Origin: Porphyra umbilicalis
Taxonomy: Eukaryota > Rhodophyta > Bangiophyceae > Bangiales > Bangiaceae
Reading direction: 5' to 3'
Length of the DNA stretch: 47,222 bases
NCBI GenBank assembly: GCA_002049455.2
Contig: KV919212.1
Span: 1 to 47,222, forward strand
Shown here: one piece after another, positions 1-10,763 of the stretch
Numbering within the stretch: position 1 is the first letter of the stretch
Layout of the letters: the number at the start of each line of letters is the position of its first letter
Program-made: the position numbers and the translations under genes
The notes under the pieces: model-generated
What the model saw: the letters and a program-made list of their open reading frames with translations, nothing else
Databases searched by the model: none
What the model was told of the DNA's origin: nothing

Positions 1-1048
1 CGAACTGCCGTGCGCCGCGCGCGCACGTTGGGGCGACACCGTCGGCGGCGTTGCGGACGAGGGCGGGCGGTGGCGGGTGGCGGCGAGCGGCCCCGCCCCA
101 CCGCAGCGCGGGATCGCAGCGGGAGGCCGCTGACAGAGAGGGGGGGGGCGCGTTCGCGCGGGTGGGGACTGGCCGGCCCGGCGATTGGGGCGCGCCAACC
201 CCGCCACCGGCGCTGTGTGCTCCGCACCCCCCATCGGGAGCGGGCGCGCAGGGCGGCGGTCGCCCGCCACGCGGCGCCCCAGTCGAGCGGTCGTGGCCGC
301 CACCGCCACCAACCACCGCTGAGCGGGGGGCGGCGGAGCACGCCGCGGCAGGGGGCTGTGTAGCGTCGTCGACCGCTCCCCTGCCTCCCGCGCCTCCTCC
401 CCCGGCTACGGCCTACTCGACGGCCGCCGGCAGTGCCGCCGTCGCGGCCGCCGGGGACCGCCTCGCCACCCAAGGCCCGGTTGGGCAACAAGCGGTCTGC
501 GTCTGGTACAATAATGAGTAAAGATGGTCGTAGTTGCAATACCTGTACCTGAAACTACACATCGGAAGGGGTGACAACTACGGCGGATACACCGCCCGTA
601 ACAATTGGGCGCTGGGAAAACACGAGGTCACCTGTATCCGTCACGGATGCATCGGGTTGGGGGTTGTCGCCCGTGACACTGCCGCCGACTGCCACGCCAT
701 GCAAGCGGCCGCACGCCGCACACCTCGGCCGCGGACGCACCAAGGCCGAGCTGTCTGGCGTGCGCCACGCGGCGTTGCGTGTCGCCGCGGCTGTGCTCGT
801 CGCCCCTGCCGGCCGGCACGCGCCTCCCGCGGCGGCCGGCACGGATACAAGAGTGCCTCCCCCCATGGCATGCGGGCGTGGCTGTCCCCACCCACGGCAC
901 CTCCCCGCCCACGGCCTCCAACGGCGGTGACGACGCGACCGGGCCGACGAACCGGGCGGTCCCCGTGACGGCCCAACGACCACGCGCCTCCAATTCCCTC
1001 TCTCCCCACCCCCCCCCCCACGGTCGGACCCCCTGCCATCTGGCGGTC
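1..1048. other. GC-rich region upstream of PARP gene, no gene recognised
   Basis: Long open frames exist on both strands, but they are Arg/Pro/Ala-rich products of extreme GC content and none shows a domain. The frame of the PARP gene is open back to about 779 but has no ATG before 1049, so the 5' UTR and promoter of that gene should lie here. A short AT-richer patch occurs around 500-660. Confidence 0.5.
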
Positions 1049-3615
1049 ATGACGCCGGCAGCACCTGTGGCGCCGCCGCCGACGGGGCGGATGACGCGCA
1101 AGCGGGCGGCCGACGCGGCGGCAGCCGCGTCGTCGGCCGCGGCGGGCGCAGCGGCGGCGGGCGCGTCTCCGGCCAAGCGGCCGACGCCAGCCCGCCGCGG
1201 GGCGGGGCGGGGCAAGGCCGCGGCGGCGACGGCCGCAGCGGCGGCGGTGGCGGCGGCAGCTCCCACCGCGGCAGCTCCTGCGGCTGCTCCGCCGCGCAAG
1301 ATGGTCAACAAACGCGCGGTACCGGCGGCGGCGGCTCCCGCCGCGGCAGCTCCTGCGGCTGCTCCCCCGCGCAAGATGGTCAACAAGCGCGCGGCGGCGG
1401 CGACGGTGGCGGCGGCAGCCGCGCCCACGCCCCCGGCAGCTGCTGCGCCGCCGCAGCCGCCGACCAGGGCCGCCCCACGCAGGGCCGTCGCCAAGCGCGG
1501 CGCGGCAGCGGCGGCCAAGGCGGCATCTGCGGCGGCGGCGGCGCCCACCGCGCCGACGCCACCCGCGGCGGTGGCGGCAACGGCGGCGCCCGCGGCGGCG
1601 CCTGTCAAAGCCGTGTCAAAGCGTGGCGCGGCGGCAAAGAAAGGGGCGGCACCCAAGAAGGGGGCGCCCGTGGCGGCCCCGGCGGTCGCGGCTGCGGTGG
1701 CCCCGGCGGCGGCCAAGACCTTTTCGGTCGACCCCGCGGTGCCCGGCGGCTCCTCCAAGGTCGTCGTCGGCGAGTTCAACGCGGTGCTCAACCAGACGCA
1801 AGTCGATGACAATGCAAACAAAGTATGGATGGCGATGGCGAGTTTCTGGCATGGGGGCATGGTGGAGGAGGGGAGTGATACTGTGCCCACATGTCTTTTG
1901 CGCAGGTGCACCCGGGTGCATGCTGTGGTCTACCGGTGCGGAGTGATGGTCACTGACGCTGCTGCTCTTGTCTTGCCTCGTCTCTTTTTGTGTGTCTCAG
2001 TTTTACCGCATCCAAGTGCTGCGCTCGGCGGTCGGCCCGCCCGCCTTCTGGTGCTGGACGCACTGGGGCCGCGTCGGTGAGGATGGGCAGTCCAAGCTGC
2101 TCCAGTCCACGGACCAGGACGGGGCGGAGCGTGAGTTTCGTTCCAAGTTTACCGCCAAGACCGGCAACAAGTGGGGCGCCGACCCGTTTGTGCCAAAGAA
2201 CAAGAAGTACACGCTCATTGAAGTCGAGGCGGACGAGGTCGACCCCAAGGTCGCGGCGGCTCTCGCGTCGGTGGGAGCGGGGGCGGCCGCCCGCTCGGCG
2301 GCGGCCGCGGCGGTGGAGGCGGAGGAGCTTGAGACCAAGCTGCCCCTAGAGACGCTCAACCTCATGCAGTTGATGTTTGACGATGTACGTTGGCGTGTGC
2401 GGGGGGAGCCGGGTTGGGCGAGGAGAGGGATGCGGCATGTTAGCCTTCTGTTTACTATGACACCGGGCTGCTTTCCATGGGCTGCTGGTGCTCGGCGGTG
2501 GTTACTAACTGCAGTGCTTTGGTTTTTGCTTCCGCTTTTGCTGTGCCCATTTTCTTGTCTGTGCGTGTTGATGCCCCCCGCCTTGATTTCCTCTCTTGCG
2601 CGCGCAGGGCATGATGCGGGACGCCATGCGAGCGCTCGACATTGACGTCGAGAAGATGCCCCTTGGCATGCTCTCCCAAGCGCAGGTTGCGCGTGGCTAC
2701 GCCGTCCTGGAGGAAATCCAGGAGCTCTTGGACGATGGCAGTACTTCCCGGAGCGAGTTTGCGCGCCTGACCAGCGCCTTCTACACCGTCATTCCTCACT
2801 CCTTCGGACGACGGAAGCCGCCGCTCATCGACTCGGCCGCAGCGCTCCGTGCCAAGTACGACATGGTCGCCGTATTGCAGGATATCGAGCAGGCGCAGTC
2901 TTTGGCGGCGTCTGCGCAAAAGGAGAAGGAGCGATTGGCGGCGCTTGGCGGGATCGTCAAGCAGAAGGTGCCGCATCCGCTCGACCTCAAGGCCGCCTCG
3001 CTCAAGGCAACGATCGCTCCGCTGCCGCCGGGTGACGTTGAGCGCGACGTGATTGAGCGCTACTTTCACGCAACGGCCAGTCGGCTCAGGCTGCTCGACA
3101 TCTTTCGTGTGGACCGTGCGGGCGAGGCCGCTCGCTTTGCCGCCCACGACGGGACGGGCAACCGGCGCCTCTTGTTTCACGGCACCAACGTGGCGGTCGC
3201 AGCTGCCATCACCTCCTCGGGCTTGCGCATCATGCCCCACTCGGGCGGCCGCGTCGGCCGCGGCGTGTACCTGGCGTCAGAGTGCGACAAGAGCGCCGGC
3301 TACCTCCAGTGCGCGGGCGACGGACGCGGCGTCATGTTCCTTGCCGAGGGCGTCTTTGGGCGGGAGAAGCACATTACGACGGACGACTCGAGTCTCGTCG
3401 CCGCCCCACCAGGCTTTGACTCGGTTGTTGCACTCGGCCAGCAAAATCCGCCGACGGCCAAGGACACCACGTTGATGCTGGACGGCAAGCCGGTGTTGGT
3501 GCCGCAGGCCAAGCCCGAGCCGACGGGTGTGCAGTCGAACTTTTGGCAGAACGAGTTCCTGTGCTACCAGGAGAGCCAGGTGCGCCTGCGCTACATCCTC
3601 GTCGTTAAGCGCTGA
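1049..3615 (+). CDS. Poly(ADP-ribose) polymerase, PARP2-like, three exons
   Basis: Nuclear ADP-ribosyltransferase that uses NAD+ to modify itself and chromatin proteins at DNA breaks. Exons are 1049-1822, 2001-2384 and 2608-3615; both introns (178 and 223 bp) are GT-AG and phase 0, and joining them restores the WGR and regulatory domains. The product is 721 aa. Residues 1-220 are Ala/Pro/Lys low complexity, including a duplicated PPRKMVNKRA unit. The WGR domain spans about 226-340 (motif WGRVGEDGQ), the helical regulatory domain about 370-500 (DKMPLG-like DVEKMPLG), and the catalytic domain the rest. The H-Y-E triad is complete: His577 in LLFHGTN, Tyr618 in DKSAGY, Glu702 in QNEF. There are no zinc fingers or BRCT domain, as in PARP2/PARP3. 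The start is the first ATG in an open frame; 1091 is an alternative. Confidence 0.93.
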
Positions 3616-3973
3616 TCGGCTGGTGCGTGCGTGGCATGTGCTGGCCCGCCATTCGGATGTTGGCGTGCGGCAGCCGTGCCGCTGGTTGGCATCGCCGCTG
3701 GTTCCGTCGCAACGGGAAGCGGTCTGCATCCATTGAACGTGGCGGGGGGGGGGGGTGAGGGGTCGAGACTGGGGGATGAGGGGAGGATGCTGTTTGGGTG
3801 GGCATGGCGGCCGCGGCGTGGGCAGCTTGGGACCGCACGAGCCGCGCCCTCCGCAATGCAGACACCATTCGTGAACTTCTTCTCTTGTTTGTGTTCGTAC
3901 GGAGCCTTCCCCCATGCCCCTCCTTTCCCCCTCCCTTCTCCACCTCAGCCATCTACCTTGTGCGATGGTGGCG
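3616..3973. other. Intergenic, no gene seen
   Basis: Region between the PARP stop and a minus-strand ORF, so it should contain two convergent 3' ends. It holds a G run near 3740 and pyrimidine-rich stretches around 3900-3950. No conserved protein signal was found on either strand. Confidence 0.4.
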
Positions 3974-4312
3974 CTAGGAGCCGGGCGAGCTCTTCTCGAC
4001 GAAGTGCACCTTCGAATGGTCCGGATGCCAGCCTCGGGCGCAGCCGCGAAAGCCCCACATGCCCGATCCCCGCTTATTACTATTGTTGGCGAACGTCCCA
4101 GACTCGAAGATGAGCACGCGCATGCGCGCCGTGTTGGCCAAAGTGTACACGTGATTGACCTGCACGCCGTGGAGGTCGCACTGCGTGTTAGGGTCGTTTT
4201 CCATGTTGGAGAGCATTACTGCGGGGAGCGCACGGAGCGCACGTGGATACGGACGGGAGCCCCGCGAGAAGGACCACAGCGTGGACGTAGTCCAGAGCGG
4301 AAACGTCAGCAT
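3974..4312 (-). CDS. Hypothetical protein, 112 aa, possibly a last exon
   Basis: Open frame from a true ATG at 4312 to TAG at 3974. I do not recognise the product. The last 75 residues, from the internal Met of SNMENDPNTQ, use mostly G/C-ending codons and have balanced composition (HGVQVNHVYTLANTARM, GMWGFRGCARGWHPDH), which supports coding on this strand. The first 35 residues are less convincing, so the true gene may start further upstream and this may be its 3' exon. The end is convergent with the PARP gene about 360 bp away. Confidence 0.4.
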   Translation of the reverse strand: MLTFPLWTTSTLWSFSRGSRPYPRALRALPAVMLSNMENDPNTQCDLHGVQVNHVYTLANTARMRVLIFESGTFANNSNKRGSGMWGFRGCARGWHPDHSKVHFVEKSSPGS

Positions 4313-4447
4313 GGACCCAACTCACCGCAGCCGTCAGCGAAATAGCCGCCCCCAAGGCCACGAAACGGCGCGCCTGCCCCCCGCGGATCGCACACCCATG
4401 ACACGCCTGACGTCTACCGTCCCTGTTCCCTCAGTCTTACTGTTGTC

Positions 4448-4612
4448 CTACGAGTCGAGCCGGCTCCCCGTTACTGGGAAGGAGCCAATGGCCTCGAGTA
4501 TCGCTCTTGCCACCACCACGGCGTCCATAGGGAGCCAGGACAAGCCCACCTGCCTCTTGACGTGCCGCATCAGCTGCCCTTGATTGATAGGGCTTCCGAG
4601 CGTACGCGCCAT
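4448..4612 (-). CDS. Small hypothetical ORF, 54 aa, doubtful
   Basis: ATG at 4612 to TAG at 4448, starting MARTLGSPINQGQLMRHVKR. The composition is protein-like but codon bias is only moderate and there is no recognised domain. It lies 135 bp upstream of the minus ORF at 3974-4312 and could be an upstream exon of the same gene. No convincing intron boundary was identified, so it is listed separately. Confidence 0.2.
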   Translation of the reverse strand: MARTLGSPINQGQLMRHVKRQVGLSWLPMDAVVVARAILEAIGSFPVTGSRLDS

Positions 4613-4828
4613 ACTCGCGCGACTGCACGACTGCGGCGCGACGGGGGCAGCGCCCTTTGGCTGCACGCCGGGAGGCTGACGAGCCGCTTTTGTCGGCTCG
4701 CTTCATCCTCCCACCGTCGGCGGGAAGGCGCCGCGTGATGACAAAGCGCATGTGGTGTCAACCGGGCCTGTTGGGCATTGCTGTTTCGGTGGGGACCCCC
4801 CCCGCCTTGGCAGCGAGCAGGTTCTTGA

Positions 4829-4906
4829 CCAGATGACGGATTGAGCTTGGTGGTGGCAAGCGTGCGTCCAGATGACGGATTGCGCTTGATGGTGGCAGGC
4901 AGGAGT
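4829..4906. repeat. 39-bp direct tandem duplication
   Basis: CCAGATGACGGATTG starts at 4829 and again at 4868, and the following bases also match with a few substitutions (TTGGTGGTGGCAAGC against TTGATGGTGGCAGGC). The period is a multiple of three, so it preserves an open frame on the minus strand, although no gene is supported there. Confidence 0.75.
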
Positions 4907-5012
4907 CGCGCGCGGGGCGTCGCACTCCACGGCCGTGAGCATAAAGCCCAATGCCCACCCCATCTCCCTCCCCCTCCCTGCCGTCGTCCGTCCGCCGCGG
5001 CGGCCGCGGATC

Positions 5013-5672
5013 ATGGCGCCTCAATGTGTGTGTCCGCGCGCCCACTCGACTGCGCTCCACGTGATCTGCGTCGTGACCGCCGAGTTGATCACCACCATCA
5101 CAGACCAGCATGCCTCCCCCGGCGTTGCGGCGGTCGCCATCGCGTCGCCCACTCCTCGCTCGACGGATAGCTGCACGTCGGCGGTGGTCCATCCGGGCGT
5201 CTTTGGCGGCGCCTTTGATGGGGACGACGGGGCGTCCACGGGTCTCCCTGTGTCTCTCAATGAGGACGACATTGTGGCGACGGACCCCGTGCAGCGGGCC
5301 GACTTGCGGAACCGCCTCAAGCTGTTCACCCGCGCACCGATCGTCAGCCGCTTCCGCACCGACCTGCACTACCGCCCTCTCCCCGAGGGAGGGAACAAGA
5401 AGGGCGGCAGCTGGCTCGCCTCTGAGGCCGAGCTGGTGCGCGCACTATTCCTCCCCCGCAACACTATTGCAGGTGCGGTGCATTGGGAGTCTGGGGAATA
5501 CGACGTCCTTGGCGTCACACGGGTGACGGCCGGCATTTGTCTCCTCGACGACTGCAGTGACGCGTCGGCGGTGGACGTGGTCGGCTCGCAGATGATGGAT
5601 TGGTCCAACAGGATCCTTCCGTTGCTGATTGTGGACGGCGACGAGTCATCCCGTGACGTCGCGAGGCGGTGA
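5013..5672 (+). CDS. Hypothetical protein, 219 aa
   Basis: ATG at 5013 to TGA at 5672. Codon third positions are strongly G/C in the second half (about 5280-5600), where the composition is that of a normal globular protein (RNRLKLFTRAPIVSRFRT, then GAVHWESGEYDVLGVT). The N-terminus has a hydrophobic stretch (ALHVICVVTAELITT), but no clear signal peptide or membrane helix. No family recognised. The frame stays open upstream to a GTG at 4935 without another ATG. The ORF at 5815 follows on the same strand; a spliced connection is possible (a CCCACAG acceptor-like sequence ends at 5955) but is not demonstrated. Confidence 0.45.
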   Translation: MAPQCVCPRAHSTALHVICVVTAELITTITDQHASPGVAAVAIASPTPRSTDSCTSAVVHPGVFGGAFDGDDGASTGLPVSLNEDDIVATDPVQRADLRNRLKLFTRAPIVSRFRTDLHYRPLPEGGNKKGGSWLASEAELVRALFLPRNTIAGAVHWESGEYDVLGVTRVTAGICLLDDCSDASAVDVVGSQMMDWSNRILPLLIVDGDESSRDVARR

Positions 5673-5814
5673 TGCGACGGAGGTCAATGGCTGATGCGGA
5701 CGTGCTGACGCTCGGGCGCGCGCCGTTGGCGGGTCCAGCGTGGCTGCGCTCCGCCGAGGGGGGGGGGAAGCCGGCGCGGCGGCGGCACGGCTCGGAAGTG
5801 GAACGTGGCGCACC

Positions 5815-6885
5815 ATGGCCGTCGTCGAGCTGGGCACGTCTGGCGAGCACAGCGGCGTTGGCCATACCGACGCGAGCGATGTCGAGAGTTTGCCCGGTCA
5901 TTGCAGCCAAGCTGGCACCTGCTCCTCCCTCAACGAGAGCGCTACTAACGAGTCCCACAGGTGGGCGATGGGCATCACGTCGGTGCTGTGCGGCCCCCCC
6001 GTGTCGGCGTTTGTCCGCCACGAGGCAGACCGGGTCTGTGGGGATTCCCCCGCGTCGGCGACGCCGACGCCCCCCACTTTGGTGGCGTCGGGGGTGCCGA
6101 CGACCACCGCCGTTGCCGACGTGGCGCCTCGACCCGCCACCGCGTGCGCCACCTGGTTTGTGGCGCCCCGAATGCCGGTTTTGGACGAGGCGCCGAGCCT
6201 CCCCCCGTGTCCGCCCCTCGACGCCGTCGACGGCGTGAGTGGCACGGCCACCGCCGCGGCGCGCCCCGCCTGGGTCGCCGCCCGCGGCGACCGGGAGGTC
6301 AACCCCGCGTCGCACGTCGAGGCCGCCCTGGCGGCCGCCACAACCTCGTGCGGCCTCGACGTGGCCGAGGCCCCGTTGGGCAGCGCCAACTCGGCGTGGC
6401 CGCTATTTTTGCGCATGCGCCCAGACCCCAGCCCGGGGTGGTGGCACGCAAGCCGCGGATTCGTCGGTCTGACGAGCAAGATTTGTGCCGCCCGTGCCGC
6501 CGCGACGCCAAGCATCATGCTTGGCGTCGCGGCGTCCATGATGGACGCTGCCCACAGCCACACCGCCGCGGCCCCCGTCGCTGCGCCCCCCCGCCGCCGC
6601 GTCGCGGCGCCACCACCGGCGACCATGGGCGCGCCCGCCCCCCCCCCCCCCCCACCTTGCCCGGCGGCACCGCGCCCGGTGCCGACCACCGGCCGCCGCC
6701 GGTGCCGACGCGCGGCGGCGCGGCGGGGGTCCCCCCCCCCCCCCCCCCGTGGCCCTCCCCCCCCCCGTCGCCGCCCTCCTCACCGCCCACCTCGGCGCGC
6801 CGACGCTCGCCGCCGTCCTCGGGGCGCTCCCGTCCCCGCCCCCAACCACGGTGCGGCTGCACCCGCCGACGGCGGCCGGCATTGA
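5815..6885 (+). CDS. Hypothetical Ala/Pro-rich ORF, possibly the N-terminal part of the methyltransferase gene
   Basis: First ATG of an open frame (5740-6885). Third positions are strongly G/C from about 6100 to 6550. The product is Ala/Thr/Pro-rich with one more globular patch (SANSAWPLFLRMRPDPSPGWW). The real coding part probably ends or shifts frame at the C run 6731-6748, because from there the adjacent frame encodes NSUN6-like sequence. It may be a long N-terminal extension of that protein or a separate gene. A perfect 18-bp palindrome lies inside it at 6498-6534. No domain recognised. Confidence 0.3.
   Translation: MAVVELGTSGEHSGVGHTDASDVESLPGHCSQAGTCSSLNESATNESHRWAMGITSVLCGPPVSAFVRHEADRVCGDSPASATPTPPTLVASGVPTTTAVADVAPRPATACATWFVAPRMPVLDEAPSLPPCPPLDAVDGVSGTATAAARPAWVAARGDREVNPASHVEAALAAATTSCGLDVAEAPLGSANSAWPLFLRMRPDPSPGWWHASRGFVGLTSKICAARAAATPSIMLGVAASMMDAAHSHTAAAPVAAPPRRRVAAPPPATMGAPAPPPPPPCPAAPRPVPTTGRRRCRRAAARRGSPPPPPRGPPPPRRRPPHRPPRRADARRRPRGAPVPAPNHGAAAPADGGRH
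6498..6534. repeat. Perfect palindrome, 18-bp arms, 1-nt centre
   Basis: The arms 6498-6515 and 6517-6534 are exact reverse complements (core GACGCCAAGCAT C ATGCTTGGCGTC). It falls inside an apparently coding stretch. Confidence 0.9.
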
Positions 6886-8472
6886 CGCGGCGGCGGCGGC
6901 GCTGCGCGCCGCCCTCGCGCCCGCGCCCTACCGGCTGGTGCCGACGCACGCGGCCATGCCCGAGCTCCTACGCCTGGTACCCCTCAACGACGCGGAAGCG
7001 GCCCGTGGCGGTGGCGGCGGCGACGGCGGCGGTGGCGGCGGCGGCGACGGCCAAGGTGGCGGGGGCGGCTGGGGTCCGCCCGTCCCCCTCGGCGCGCCCC
7101 CACCCCCCCCCGTCTTTCTCGACGGCCGCACCGGCGAGGCGGTCCTCCGTGGCGCCGCCGTCTATGTGGCTGGCATTGTCGGTGCGGCGCCGGGCGTGCG
7201 GGCGGGCGCCCCCGTCACGCTCGTCGTGGACGCGGACGCGGCCTTGTGTGCGGGCGCCCGCTCGGCCGCCGCCCTGCGGGTGCGGCCGGGGGGCAAGCGG
7301 CGGCCGGGGGCGGCGGCGGCGGCGGCGGCAGCAGCGGCGGCGGCGCCCCCACGGCTGCTGGTCGTCGGGTGGGGGGTGGCCGCGCGGTCGCGGCGGGAGC
7401 TGTTTGGGCCCGACGCCCCGCGCGCCGGCCTCGGCGTGGCGGTGCGGGCGCTCGCGTCGCCGCCCGTGGCGCTGCCGGCCGGCACGGGGCCGGTCCTACC
7501 GCCCGTCCCCCCCACGTGGCGTGGACCCCCCCCCCCCTTCCCTCCACGGGGTGTTGCCCGACCGGCTCTTCCTCCAAAACCTCCCCTCCGCCACCGTCGC
7601 GCGGCTGCTCGCCCCCGCCCCCGGCGACACGGTGGTGGACGCGACGGCCTCCCCCGGCGGCAAGGCCACCCACGTCGCCTCCCTCCTCGCCGGCACGGGC
7701 GGGCGCGTCCTTGCCGTCGACCGGACGGCGGCCAAGGTCGCGGCCGTTGCCGCCGCGGGCGGCCGCCTCGGCCTCCACCCGCCGCTCCTCGTTGTGGCCG
7801 TCGGCGACGCGACGCGGCGGGGGGGGATCCCCCTCGCCGACGGGACCGCCGACGGGGTGCTCCTCGACCCGCCGTGTTCGGGGCTCGGCCTGCGCCCGCG
7901 CCTGCGGCCGCTCGGCGCCGCGACGGTGCCGGCGCTGGCGGCGGCGGCGGCGCACCAGCGGCGGTTTTTCGGGCCCGCCGTGGCCGCCCTGCGCGTCGGC
8001 GGGGTGCTCCTCTACTCCACGTGCACGGTCGATCCGTTGGAGAATGAGGGCGTCGTTGCGTGGGCGCTCGCCACCTACCCGCTGGCGCTGGAGGCGCCGC
8101 CGCTCGCGCGGGGGGGGGGGAGGGCGCCCGCGGCGGCCGCCCGCTGACAGAAGCGGCGGTGGCGGCGGCGGGGGTGGCCGCCCGGGGGGGGGGGGGCGCC
8201 CCCGCCGCCGCCTGACGCACGCCGAAGCGGACGCGTGTTGGGCGTGGGACGGGGACGGGGCGACGCCGGGGTTTTTTGCGGCGCGCCTCCGCAAGGTCGG
8301 CCCGTGGTCGTACCCGCCCGACGCGGAGGAGGGCGGCGGCGCAAGGGGGGGGGGGGGCGGGGGAGCGGAGGGGGGGCCAGGGCGGGGAGGGGAGCTGAGG
8401 CGATCCTTGGCGAGACGGACCTTTTTTTTTGAGGGGGGGGTGCCCTGGTTTTGGGCGGGGGGCTGTGGGTGA
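6625..8472 (+). CDS. NSUN6-like RNA cytosine-5 methyltransferase, reading frame broken at homopolymers
   Basis: SAM-dependent RNA m5C methyltransferase of the Nol1/Nop2/Sun family; human NSUN6 modifies certain tRNAs and mRNAs. In order: an N-terminal segment matching NSUN6 (PPPTTVRLHPP, about 6840), a PUA domain (GEAVLRGAAVYVAGIVG, about 7135), FLQNLPS at about 7575, the SAM-binding motif DATASPGGKATH at about 7640, DPPCSG at about 7868, the catalytic STCT at about 8017, and a C-terminal GFFAARLRKVG at about 8270. The frame changes at C runs 6731-6748 and 7526-7537 and at G runs 8110-8120 or 8184-8196, each time by one extra base or two missing bases. Domain order is intact, so this is either a working gene with sequencing errors or a recent pseudogene. 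The start is uncertain: ATG 6625 is the nearest upstream, in the frame preceding the first C run. Confidence 0.75.
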
Positions 8473-8976
8473 CGCCTCGGAAGGGCGACGGGGCCAGCGG
8501 TTTGGATATGCCCCCCCGCTGTCCACAGACGATGTTGGCGGTGCCTCCCCTGGAGCGTACAGGTGTGGCATCGCCGCGGCGTGGGCACCGCAGTGGGTCG
8601 GACTCGCAAGGGCGGTCGGTGGCGCGGCCGCCGGGGTCGACCGCTCGGGGCGTCCGCCGTGCGCTACGCCTGGTCGACCGTGTCGCTGCCGCGGCGTCGG
8701 CGGTGGATGCGACGGTCGGCGGGTGCGCAAGTGTTGGCTCGCCTTTGTTTCAATGCCTCTGCCAAGTCGGGCGTGGTTGGGCGCCGGTGGCCAGTGTTGG
8801 CAAGAACCGCACCATGTGCGTGCCGCCTCGACACTCGCCCGCCGTTTGCCTCATACACCTCGGCGCCGGCACGCATTGCAACCGGCTGCGGTGTGCACGG
8901 GATGCACGGATGCCTCCCGCCCCACCCCCGTTGCCGGCTTGTGCCCTCCCCTCTGCCCCCTCGGGTGCGCGCGCCC
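8473..8976. other. Intergenic between convergent genes
   Basis: Lies between the methyltransferase 3' end and the stop of the minus-strand gene at 8977. Open frames here are Arg/Pro/Cys-rich, with no domain and no consistent codon bias. Confidence 0.4.
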
Positions 8977-10763
8977 TCACAACATCAGCTGCTCCATGAG
9001 GCGCTCCCACAGGGCTTCCAGCGCCGCTTCTGCGGCTTCCAGCTCCGCCCCCGCGGCGACCGCGTCCTTTCGAATGGTGCTGACGAGCCGCGCCTGCCAG
9101 TCGTAGCTCGACGCCAGCCGCCGGTAGACGGCCGCCACGGAATTGTACAGGGGCCCGAGCTTCCGCCCCCCGCGCCGGCCAGCCGCGCTCCACTCGCGCC
9201 CGCCGATAGCGGGGAGCAGGGGCGCGGCGGAGGAGCCGAGGTCCGCCGCCGACCGCACGGGCAAGACGCGGGCGGGAGCGTTTCTACTGCCGAGGCTCCC
9301 CCCGCCGCCGCCGCCGCCGCCATTGGTGGTGACGCCGCCCCCGTTGGTCCCCCCCCCCGTCCTCCCCCAGACCAGCCCGCGTGGTGGATACGCACCCCTA
9401 ACGCGGAGGTGCGCGCCGTGGGCGCTGCAAAGTGTGCTGTTGACAGCGCGGCCGACGTCAGGGGCGTCAGGGGCGCAAAGCGTATGGCGGCCGCAAACGC
9501 CTCTTCGGCCAGCGGGTAGAGCCGCCGCACGTAGCGGAGGCGAAAGGAGCGGCTCACCGACTCCCCGCCGTGAGCGGCCGGCACGGACACGACGCCGAGG
9601 GGGACCGACGCGCCGCCGGCGGGCGTCGACACGCTCCCGACACCAAGGATGCCCCCGCAAAAGGCGCCTAGACCGGCGCCCCAGCTGCCACCGGCGCTGT
9701 TGGTGGGGAACAGGTCGACCCCGCTTGGGGGGAGCCCTGCCTTCCCACCACTCCCCCCGGCTGCCCCCGCCACCGCCACGTCCCGCGGCTCGTCATCCCC
9801 CGACCCATCGTCGAGCGTGGATGGCGCGGCGCCCGCGGCGGCCTCGAGGTTCTCCAAAATGCTCCGCACCGCCACTTCAGCAGCGTACAAGTGGCTAAGC
9901 CCCGCTTTTTGGTCGACGAACGCCGCGCGCACGTCGGCAACGGCAGCGGCGGCGGCCGAGCGGCGGTTGAGCGCGGCAGCTAGCAGAGGCGGGACGCCGA
10001 GGCCCGCCGCGTCCGCCTCAGTCTCCCAAAAGACGGCCTCGAGCAGCAGCCGCCGCTCAACGCCAACCGCCGCGGCTGACGCGCCAGCCGCTTCCTTGGC
10101 TGCCGCCTTGGCTGCGGCTGCCCGCAGGTCACCTAGCTCCTCTTCCGCTTCGGCGACCGCCGACATGGCCGCCGTCGGCCGCCGCCCCCCCCGCCAGCGT
10201 TGCCCGCCGTCGTCGTCGTCGCCACTTGGGGGTAATAGCGACACGCCGACGGCACCGGCGCGGGCGGCGACGAGGCGGGCAGCGGCTTCAGTGGCGGCAC
10301 CCTCGAGCGCCGCCCGCATCTTGGCGGCACGTGCGGCAGTCGCGGCGGGGGGTGGCGCGGGTAGCGCCGCAAAGGCGGCGACCAGCTCCATCTTTTGGGC
10401 GTGCGTCGGAATCACCCGCCGCGGCGGAGGCGCAAATGGACGCGCCGATGCCCCGCCACCGGCCGTGCCGCCGCCAATTCCAGGGTCATGTCTACTCTGC
10501 CCCACCCCAGATGCCGGTATCGCCAAAGGCGTGGCGGCCATGTGGGTAAATGCAGCGGCCGCGTCGGCACCGAGCACCCGCGCCAGCGACGGGGGCGGCG
10601 GCGGCGGTGCGGGCGGAAGCATCGTCAAAACGCCCCCGGTGCTGACCGCGTACCGCAGGTACTCAGTGGACAGGGACGCTGGTTGGTACTTCCCATAGTC
10701 GATGCGTGGTAGGGCTGGGGACGGCTCCGGCGGCGGCGACCTGCCGGCCACCGTGTGCCGCAT
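8977..10763 (-). CDS. Unrecognised Ala-rich, helical protein, one frame change
   Basis: ATG at 10763 gives a start leading quickly into IDYGKYQPASLSTEYLRY, then an Ala-rich, probably helical middle (AVAEAEEELGDLRAAAAKAA and RRLLLEAVFWETEAD). The frame changes near the C run 9349-9358 (one base missing or two extra on the coding strand). The frame beyond it encodes a well-behaved C-terminus (KLGPLYNSVAAVYRRLASSY, then ELEAAEAALEALWERLMEQL) ending at TGA 8977. The frame is open upstream to an ATG at 11315, which would add about 184 Arg/Pro/Ser-rich, acid-poor residues that could act as an organelle-targeting sequence. No family recognised. The coding strand is clear; the function is not. Confidence 0.55.

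Noticed and set aside
628..1911. 427-residue minus-strand ORF opposite the first PARP exon
   Set aside because: An Ala-rich mirror of the Ala/Pro/Lys coding sequence, open only because of GC bias; the plus strand has a validated splice structure and conserved domains.
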